A stretch of DNA of 64,000 bases from Plutella xylostella (taxonomy: Eukaryota; Arthropoda; Insecta; Lepidoptera; Plutellidae): the NCBI RefSeq assembly GCF_932276165.1, contig NC_063998.1, forward strand, positions 10,304,501 through 10,368,500, given 5' to 3'. Below the pieces are notes generated by a model. The model saw only the letters and a program-made list of their open reading frames with translations. It made no database searches and was not told where the DNA came from. Numbering within the stretch: the stretch's first letter is position 1; each line of letters starts with the position of its first letter. Positions 56,598-64,000 of this stretch are shown piece by piece. A program made the position numbers and the translations under genes.

Positions 56598-58440
56598 CAG
56601 GATCGCACTTGGTGGTAAACCCGTCAGTCTGTCTGCCAGGACCCTTTACCGTAAGGAAACATGTAGACTTGTAGAGCTATCGTATTGAAATTTAAACCAT
56701 TATGTAAACGAGACTGACGGCCTTGGAAAAATTACACTCAAAACTATTTAAAACTAAGTACTTAGTATCTAGTCAAAACAATTAAGCGAACAAGAATAAA
56801 CCTATTAGTCTCTCCACACTTATAGCCAACGCTCATCTCACATAGAAAAGTTAAGCGTAAGTTGGACCAACATCCGTTTTTCCTTCTTGTCAGTCAAATA
56901 AAGCCTTTAACACAAAGCAATAAGGTACACGTAACTGGTCTTACGAGTATTTTATAAGTTGGTGTGTGCTAAATTGTTGGCATGTCATTCGCACAAAAGA
57001 TCATACGTTTTCCAGTTTGTGATCCGTTTATTTTAATCAGGGATCAAGTTTGTTTTGTTTACTTACGCGGCTGAAAAGTTATTTTTGTTTGTACCTTCGG
57101 CCGGTCGTGGTCTAGTAAGAGACGAAAGGTGCTTTGGATGATTTTGATCCAACTACGCTTTGTTAGATGTTTTTTCAGGTATTATGTGGACATCCTACGA
57201 TATCTTTGACACATAAATTTATAAAGTACCTAATTAGGTAGGTACTGACTCAACTCGCTAATGTTTTGTAAGAAATAAATCAGATAAGCAATATGCATTA
57301 AGAGGACATGTTGTTGCTAGTCTACTAAGGTAACTTTAATTACTATGTATACGTATTTAATCATAATCGAAACAATTTACAATTACTAAATACAAACAAT
57401 TAATTATACAAAACAAAACTAAAACTAACAGGCAAAATAAAAATAACTAAGCTTACATACCTACTAAGTCAATAAACCGCCCCGAGACATAACCGACGAA
57501 AATGTGCCCATGGTGCTAGCGGCATTACCTCGCTGCACAGCCAGGGAGATCCTCTGCATCAGGTATACTTGTTTAATAGATAATACCTAGGTATTTTGAT
57601 TTTCGCTAAGAATCGTATCGTATCATATCTTTTAATTATGAATCAGATGTAATTTTCATATTAACCACGCACAACTAACTTATTAAAACTGTTTTAAATA
57701 TGTATATAAATGCAATTAGGTAATGTAACCCAGTTTCGTTTTAAATAATTCAGCAAACTGCAGTCTCCAGATAGAGCGGGGATTCGGGATTGCGTGCCTG
57801 CCGCGTATTTTAATCGCTTTTGTTTGAGGCCGTTTTGCTGCTAATCTTCTTTGGCAGTTTTGAAATTCAACATGGGTTACTGTGACAATAGGCGACCGTC
57901 TTTGGTATCACGGTTTTATTTTGATTCCAAAGCGTTATAAGTACCTATAGAACAACGTGAACTCGGGACTCAATGGTTATTAGTTATATTTGGACGCTTG
58001 GATGATTAAGAGTGGTTTTGGGCTAGCGTATTATACAAGCATAAACCTTTATTCGAAAGCGCTAGTAGACGCGTAAAGGTGTACCTTTTGGCACACGTTC
58101 AACTCGTAACAGCGTTGACGTTCGGTTTTCAGAGGCGCAATAATAATTGTGGCACACATTCATGTAAGCTCGTCAAACGATCGCATACACGCCGAAAAAT
58201 ACGCTAGTCTAATACCACTCATCATATGAAGAGCAAGTCTGTTGGGAAACAAACTTTTAGTAGTATAATTCAAATAACCCACTCACGGTAAGTAAATGTA
58301 TTTGGAAATTATTGTTTTGACATTTTGGTACCCAAAATGTGTTGATAATGTTCTGAAAGCAATATCAGTGTAGGTGTGTAATTTTCATATAAATTACATA
58401 CTTAATATTGAATGTATAAATAATGAATGTTCAGGCCACA
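55787..58440. other. Intergenic, with (TA)n at 56553-56595
   Basis: No gene seen. One 43-bp TA microsatellite; the rest is AT-rich unique-looking sequence. Confidence 0.45.
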
Positions 58441-58454
58441 AACTTCGCTTCACC

Positions 58455-61400
58455 GAGCCCATCATGACATACGCCGCAAGCGTCTGGTCACAAGCCGTCG
58501 AACTGGAAAGTAACAAAAAACTGCTTTTCTCGCTACAAAGAGGTTTCGCACAAAAAATATGTAAAGCCTACCGAACAGTGTCGCTCACATCTGCACTGGC
58601 ACTGTCGGGCTTGCTGCCTCTCGACCTCAGAATACAGGAGGCAGCAAATCTGTACAAATCAAAAAAACTCTTGTCAGCTGACTACCTCCCACCGGGCAAA
58701 GATCTCGAACGGAATGTAGGGTACTTGGACTTACCACATCCGTCCACACTTACCTCTACCAAGTACGAGATCCTTGAAAACACCACCCTGCTGGACACCG
58801 GCTCCCAAATCTTCACGGATGGAAGCAAGATAGAGGGAAAAGTCGGCGCCGCCCTAAGTTGGTGGGAGGATGGCAAAGAAAAACTGTCCGAGACTTTTGG
58901 TCTCCACCCATCGTGCACGGTCTTCCAATCGGAACTTTATGCACTTTACAGGGCAACAAAACTGGTGAGCTCTAGCACGGATAAAAAAGTGAACATCTTG
59001 AGCGACTCGAGATCATCACTCGATCTGCTCCAAAATCCGAAACTCAGCCACCCCCTGGCAAGAAGCATAAAGGAAAACATTGCGAGGGCTGTGAGCGATG
59101 GCGGAGAGATACAAATGTTCTGGTTGAGGGCGCACGTAGGAACTGCCGGGAACGAAAGAGCCGATGAGCTCGCCAAAACAGCAGCACTACACAGCACCTC
59201 CCACGACTACGACAAAGTTCCCCTGTCCTATGTCAGAAAAAAGATCAGAGAGGAATCGGTCCGAAAATGGCAAGATCGATACGCGACCTCGAGTACAGGA
59301 GCAGTCACGCGTAAATTTCTACCGGATGTCAACCAAGCATACCGAATTACGCGAACTTCTAAATTGACCCCTGCTCACGTACAAATGCTGACCGGACACG
59401 GGGGGATAGGAGAATATTTGTACAGATTCAAACTTAAAGGAAGCCCTGGATGTGATTGCGACCCCAACATCAGTGAATCGGTATGGCACATCATTCTGGA
59501 CTGCCCCCGTTTTCTTGCTGCAAGACATGATCTGGAGACATCGATAAACAGGAACTTGGTGGAGTCGGAATTAAAAGATATTCTGGCAGACACCAATCAC
59601 AGACCTCATTTCCTATCATACGCAGATCGAATCTTCCGAGTAGCAGCAAGGAGAAACAGCACAATTTCTCGCCCTGAAGCCCAATCAACATCAGTATTCC
59701 AATCATCAAACCCGACCATCTCAGCACCACAACAAGTGACTCCAAAAGCAACAGCGACAAACCAGCTGTTGTCTTGTGGCGAAAAAGGAGAAGCCGGACT
59801 AAGACGCCGAAGTGTGGCTCTGTTCATGGACAGTAGCAGCGAAAGACTCGGCATCAGGTTCTGCGTCTCGGGGGCGCGAAAGCGTGTAGCCATATCACCC
59901 GGCCTAGCCTCTCTCCTAAATGGAAGCACATCCAAAGCTACCATGAAACGTAAAGCCTATGACGCACTGCCGGTAACACTAGTGGGAAATCAGTCCTGCA
60001 GATTAGTACGATGCCGTAACAAGACCATCGCACTATTGGAATGGGCCGATGACACCCCGTTTGTCCAGGCATGCTCATGGCTCACTACGCTTGGAGAGAG
60101 AGCACAAGATAGTAACGTCCCCAAGATAATAAGCGTAGACGCAATGGTGATCGAGCATAAGAAAGGTGAAATTGTTGACCAGCTGGGCTGCCTAAAAGCC
60201 TCAAAACAACAAATAGTTGTGTATGAGGACAGAGGAGAAGACCTAAGCTTTCTCAGTGGACACATACCCGTGAGGAACAACAACCACCAACAAACTGAAG
60301 CGGTCACCGGATCAGAACGCCTACAGGAGAGGATGGCTTCCGAGTCCGTCGCTGCTGCTGAACAGCAGGAAATAAATATGAGGATGCAGAGCAGAATCTC
60401 GCAGGGGCGCGCACAAGGGTTCCTTCAGGCATTCAAATCAGCTGCCCAAAGCCTTATGGGGAAACCACAGAGGACACCTGAGTGGCGCCAAATCCCCAAA
60501 GGCCCCATCCGAAAAAGAACGGCCCAAAGAACCATAACAAGAGCCGACATGGGTCAGGTGGTCCCACCGAAGCTAAAAACAGCAACCTCCCCTAAAGAGC
60601 ATTTGGAGAATGCCGTCATAGAATTTGTGGCAATAACAACCGCCACAAAGCAGGTAAACCTCTTGTCGTGCAAAACCATCATGCAGACCTACAGGCAAGA
60701 AAACGAAGGCCGGCTAAAAATTCTACTCGAGGAGGCCGAAGCCTGCATATACGATAACAGTAGTTGCCAAGTCCTCAGAGGCAAAATGACTGGAGCGTAT
60801 ATGGCGGCTTACAGCGAGGAAAGCGGATTTGTACCCTGGGAATGCAACTCCTCAAAATTTACTGTGCCACACAACAACCAAATAGTGGTCGTCGCCCAGT
60901 GCACCAGGATTATGCTAGAGGATAAAATCCTAGCAAAAGTGGAAACCATCAACGCCAACTGGAATCACTGGACGATGCCCACTATCACTTGGGTGAACGG
61001 AGTACCTGGATGTGGGAAGACAACCTGGGTGATAAATAAATTCGATGTGAGCAAAGACACCATTATCACAACAACAACTGAGGCGGCCATCGACATAAGA
61101 AACAGGCTAGCGCATCGTATTGGTGACATGGTCAAAACTAGGGTGCGCACGATGGCATCAGTCCTGGTAAACGGCTTTAGAGAACATGTCGGTTGCCAAC
61201 GCCTGATAATTGACGAAGCCCTGATGAACCATTTCGGGGCAATCGTAATGGCCGCCCACCTGTCTCGTGCCTGTGATATTGCTCTGATCGGAGACATCAA
61301 TCAGCTACCATATATCGACAGAGAGAACCTATTCGAGCTTAGGTACAATCGCCCAACACTGGTAGCAAACATCACCCAGGAGCTGTTGTGCTCATACAGA

Positions 61401-61910
61401 AACCCCATGGATGTTGCATACGCCCTAAAGGAAGTATACTCAGGCATATACGCAGCCACAGCGCGCATCCAATCCCTGCAGCTGAAAAGGTTAACAGACG
61501 CAGTAATTCCCAAATCCCAAACCAACACTCTGTTCCTGGTGCATACACAGGAAGAAAAAGAGACCTTGACCAGCCAAGGGTATGGTGAAGGAATGGGCTC
61601 ACGCGTCCTAACCATACACGAAGCACAGGGATTGACGTACGAATCCGTTATTATCATAAGAACAAAAGATAAAATAAAGTTGCACGATAGCATACCTCAC
61701 GCAGTAGTGGCGCTGTCGAGGCACACCACCGCCTGCACCTACTATGCGGATGACACCGAGGACGCTATCGGCAACCTCGCTAAAACGGCAATAACAGCGC
61801 CAAAGAAACGCATCCTCGAGTACAATCTAAAAATGGCAGTTAAGAATCGAGACGAAGAGGTCATTGCACTTTCTGGGGAAATGTTAAGAAGGCAAAACGG
61901 GGCGGAATAA
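58455..61910 (+). CDS. LINE ORF2 remnant: RNase H, CCHC knuckle and viral-type SF1 helicase
   Basis: 1151 codons without a stop; ORF sequence upstream of 58455 is flanking DNA, so the true start is lost and the first internal ATG is 58464. Numbering from 58455: RT remnant 1-110; RNase H 117-245 (D122, E160, D184, H227, D237); CCHC knuckle C333, C335, H345, C350; unassigned region about 355-800. The superfamily 1 helicase has motif I GVPGCGKTT (849-857), II DEAL (920-923), III GDINQ (946-950), IV SYRNP (980-984), V TIHEAQG (1053-1059) and VI VALSRH (1085-1090). The helicase motif set is that of alphavirus-like, especially tobamovirus-like, RNA viruses. I recall published insect R1-clade LINEs with such a C-terminal helicase. 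Without the RT palm and endonuclease this copy is not autonomous; whether it is translated is unknown. Confidence 0.9.
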   Translation, partial: EPIMTYAASVWSQAVELESNKKLLFSLQRGFAQKICKAYRTVSLTSALALSGLLPLDLRIQEAANLYKSKKLLSADYLPPGKDLERNVGYLDLPHPSTLTSTKYEILENTTLLDTGSQIFTDGSKIEGKVGAALSWWEDGKEKLSETFGLHPSCTVFQSELYALYRATKLVSSSTDKKVNILSDSRSSLDLLQNPKLSHPLARSIKENIARAVSDGGEIQMFWLRAHVGTAGNERADELAKTAALHSTSHDYDKVPLSYVRKKIREESVRKWQDRYATSSTGAVTRKFLPDVNQAYRITRTSKLTPAHVQMLTGHGGIGEYLYRFKLKGSPGCDCDPNISESVWHIILDCPRFLAARHDLETSINRNLVESELKDILADTNHRPHFLSYADRIFRVAARRNSTISRPEAQSTSVFQSSNPTISAPQQVTPKATATNQLLSCGEKGEAGLRRRSVALFMDSSSERLGIRFCVSGARKRVAISPGLASLLNGSTSKATMKRKAYDALPVTLVGNQSCRLVRCRNKTIALLEWADDTPFVQACSWLTTLGERAQDSNVPKIISVDAMVIEHKKGEIVDQLGCLKASKQQIVVYEDRGEDLSFLSGHIPVRNNNHQQTEAVTGSERLQERMASESVAAAEQQEINMRMQSRISQGRAQGFLQAFKSAAQSLMGKPQRTPEWRQIPKGPIRKRTAQRTITRADMGQVVPPKLKTATSPKEHLENAVIEFVAITTATKQVNLLSCKTIMQTYRQENEGRLKILLEEAEACIYDNSSCQVLRGKMTGAYMAAYSEESGFVPWECNSSKFTVPHNNQIVVVAQCTRIMLEDKILAKVETINANWNHWTMPTITWVNGVPGCGKTTWVINKFDVSKDTIITTTTEAAIDIRNRLAHRIGDMVKTRVRTMASVLVNGFREHVGCQRLIIDEALMNHFGAIVMAAHLSRACDIALIGDINQLPYIDRENLFELRYNRPTLVANITQELLCSYRNPMDVAYALKEVYSGIYAATARIQSLQLKRLTDAVIPKSQTNTLFLVHTQEEKETLTSQGYGEGMGSRVLTIHEAQGLTYESVIIIRTKDKIKLHDSIPHAVVALSRHTTACTYYADDTEDAIGNLAKTAITAPKKRILEYNLKMAVKNRDEEVIALSGEMLRRQNGAE

Positions 61911-62531
61911 ATCATAAAATATAATTTTGGTAAAGAGCGCAAAATATAGGTCAAATTGGGAAAATAATTTAAATAACTAACCTATTCATTATTATATCAT
62001 AACTAACAATTAAAATAAGTTATCTTTAAGAACAGAGTCACACACTAACATCAGGCAAAACATGACCTATAACGACTGAGGGGCCGAGCCATTGCCAGGT
62101 GTCTACTAAGTTCTCCGAAGACAGCTGGCATTGGCCCTGTCCTTGTTAAGTTTGTTGCCATTACTAATGTAAGTGTGACTCTGAAAACCATTAATTTAAA
62201 AAAAAGGAAAAAAAAAAGAAAAAAAAAAAAAAAAAAACTTGTATAATGAGATACACGGCTGGGGGTTTTTAGTCGGTTAACGCCCGACACTACCTGGGTC
62301 CTCTTCCCAGGTGTCCATGTGGATTTTCCCCCAGCAGTGGAAAAAAAAAAGGGAAAAAAGAAAAAGAAAAAAAAAAGAACAATATATATATAAAAGATAG
62401 AATATATATACCTATATATAAATGAAACTTCCTTACCGAGTAGAAAGTAGATAAAAGAATTAAAAACTATCTCATAAAAATTACCACTCTTCAAAAGGCA
62501 CGGACATAAAGTCTGTGGAGTGATAACAATT

Positions 62532-62565
<34 letters not shown>
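58455..62565 (+). mobile_element. 5'-truncated helicase-bearing LINE, copy B
   Basis: A 14-bp direct repeat, AACTTCGCTTCACC, at 58441-58454 and 62566-62579 brackets it exactly. The element begins in the distal RT, carries one long ORF to 61910, then a 3' UTR of about 650 bp with internal A-rich tracts and a terminal poly-A run (62536-62565). It is the same family as 9294-14337, in the opposite orientation. Integration by target-primed reverse transcription is the natural reading. Confidence 0.92.
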
Positions 62566-62569
<4 letters not shown>

Positions 62570-62579
62570 TCGCTTCACC

Positions 62580-64000
62580 TATGTCTGTGGCTTCACCCTT
62601 CACCGGGTGACATGTGAACTAGTTTTATAAAAGGGGGTAATAAGTGGATGAACTAAGCTAACCTTTTATACCTAAATTGGATGACTGCTATAAACTATAC
62701 GTATAAGGTAGGTAAATTCGGCATTTTCAATTAAAGAAAATCTCTTTTATTGGGATATTATTTCTACTACTTAATCCTTATCTAAAATAAATATAAAAAA
62801 AATATATGATTTATTTTCCAAAATAGGTTTTATAAACGACTTGTAATCTAACGAGTCCCGACGTCAACGATGAGAATCAAAAAATTAAAATATCGCTTAA
62901 AGTATCCTCGAATCGATTTGAAACAAAACAAAAAGAAAATCCCGTTCTATGTTGAGAATGAAAGGGAAAGTATACGCAAATCGTTTCGGCCATTGACCTA
63001 CTTCCAGTTTCGCTTGCCACTGCTGAAATACTGAAATGAGGAGTCCTTAACGAGCCAATGATAGCTCGCTAGGACGCCTTTAGTAAAGGACCCGTACTGA
63101 GTGGAATGTTGGACCCTCTATTGCAGAGGGTTGGACCTTGTAAGAGCAGTTTTATAGACCCCAAGTTTATATTAATAAGAACTGTTCCCGACTATTGCGC
63201 GGCCAACATTTTGCTCAGTTAAAACTGAACTGACAAATTAATGAAGTCTTTTTGAATATGATTTTGATGTTCATTTTTATTTTGACTGCATCGATCATTT
63301 TCTGGCAAGTAAAAGGTATGACATTTTTTAGTTCAATCATTTTATTAAAGTTTATGGTTAAATTTCCATTGATGGAACATTCAAAAAAAAGTTTTGAATG
63401 TAGAGTAAAGATAAAAAGTTGTGAACCTTTCTCTATTGCTTTCCTATGCAAACAATAGAAGATGAAGATAATAATAAAAGGTACTTATTCCTTTTTTATT
63501 ATTTTCCTGTTGATTGACCTATATTTTGGGCCAAACAGGACATCAGCCGTTAGGATCGTCATTTGAAGTCGTTCAAACTTGTTTAGAATAAGTTTTCCAA
63601 TAAAATACTATCATCACTTTCTTAACTGGAAATTCAGGAAAATTATTTTCGTTTTCCTTGTTTTATATTGTTTCACAACTTAAGCAGCAAACTTGGATAA
63701 CATTAGCTATGTGACCGCTTTTTGTATGTGTGTAGTGTGTATCATCACTTTTTTTAAATATAATCTTGTCACATCACAGTGTTGTGATTTTGCTGATTGT
63801 TACTATTGTAGGTATATTGATGAGTAAATATTTCATATCTATTTACTCCAACGTAGCTGCAGCATTGCAACCCATAAAGAGATTGCATCAGTTAAAAGAT
63901 CAACACATTGTGGGTGCACGAATGAAGCCATAGGTACTTTATACATAAGACAGCAGCAGTACGTAACGTTATGTTATGTTATATAATGTTACGTTATATT
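62580..64000. other. Right flank, no gene seen
   Basis: No supportable gene. A small hairpin (GGACCCTCTATTGCAGAGGG at 63112-63131) and a GTTATGTTATRTAATGTTACG repeat at the extreme right edge are the only structures noticed. Confidence 0.4.

Noticed and set aside
58374..58454. Upstream ATG and 27 codons in frame with the helicase ORF
   Set aside because: They lie outside the 14-bp target duplication, so they are host flank fused by chance to the truncated LINE.
59319..61693. Minus-strand ORFs opposite copy B helicase LINE
   Set aside because: Antisense shadows; equivalents appear opposite copy A.

Overview
This is a stretch of insect nuclear DNA, almost certainly lepidopteran (moth or butterfly). 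The grounds are the AT-rich, intron-scale spacing, GT-AG introns, a tRNA-headed lepidopteran-type SINE, short Helitrons with CTAG ends inserted between A and T, RTE tail fragments ending in ATC/TGA microsatellites, and many TA- or TTA-flanked foldback elements. No bacterial-type gene is present. Host coding content is sparse and mobile elements dominate.

Host content. The clearest host gene lies at the left edge on the minus strand (exons 1698-1594, 1170-1048, 778-649, 483-143). Four exons with clean splice sites and compatible phases give a 232-residue four-helix membrane protein with a basic, Pro/Thr/Ala-repeat tail. A GC-rich block near 42.56-42.74 kb, ending in ATG followed directly by a splice donor, may be the promoter and first exon of another gene. 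A 77-residue minus-strand ORF at 27.6-27.8 kb is of uncertain status.

Retrotransposons. (1) 4108-9178, minus: an apparently full-length LINE with a 13-bp target duplication. It carries an ORF1 (coiled coil plus RNA-binding-like region) and an APE-RT ORF2 in the SAME frame, separated only by one amber codon in a TMV-type leaky context (UAG CAA UCA). (2) Two copies of a LINE family whose ORF2 continues after RNase H and a CCHC knuckle into a long unassigned region and a complete virus-like superfamily 1 helicase: 9294-14337 (minus, three in-frame stops, carrying a nested foldback element) and 58455-62565 (plus, uninterrupted 1151-codon remnant). Each has a clear target duplication (12 and 14 bp), and both are 5'-truncated in the distal RT within about 100 bp of each other. 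(3) 39.76-42.22 kb, plus: a 5'-truncated CR1/Jockey-like LINE with intact RT. (4) 48829-52085, plus: an intact 1029-residue APE-RT RTE-like LINE sitting inside a larger inverted-repeat element. (5) 34908-38260: an LTR element with two 1275-bp LTRs differing at about two bases and about 0.8 kb of non-coding interior (LARD/TRIM type). RTE C-terminal stubs lie at 16.4, 17.3 and 38.7 kb.

DNA transposons. A decayed pogo/jerky-like element (30946-33604) has perfect 27-bp ends and many subterminal copies of a GGTCAGTTACTG motif. Foldback or MITE elements occur at about 2.9, 3.8, 9.9, 14.9, 19.7, 24.5, 26.6, 27.9, 28.2, 29.9 and 55.5 kb; two short Helitrons lie at 53.35 and 55.1 kb; a tRNA-derived SINE is at 18.4 kb.

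The genes do not form a pathway. The window is a nest of insertions around a few host exons. Its most unusual biology is the helicase-bearing LINE family and the amber-linked LINE.
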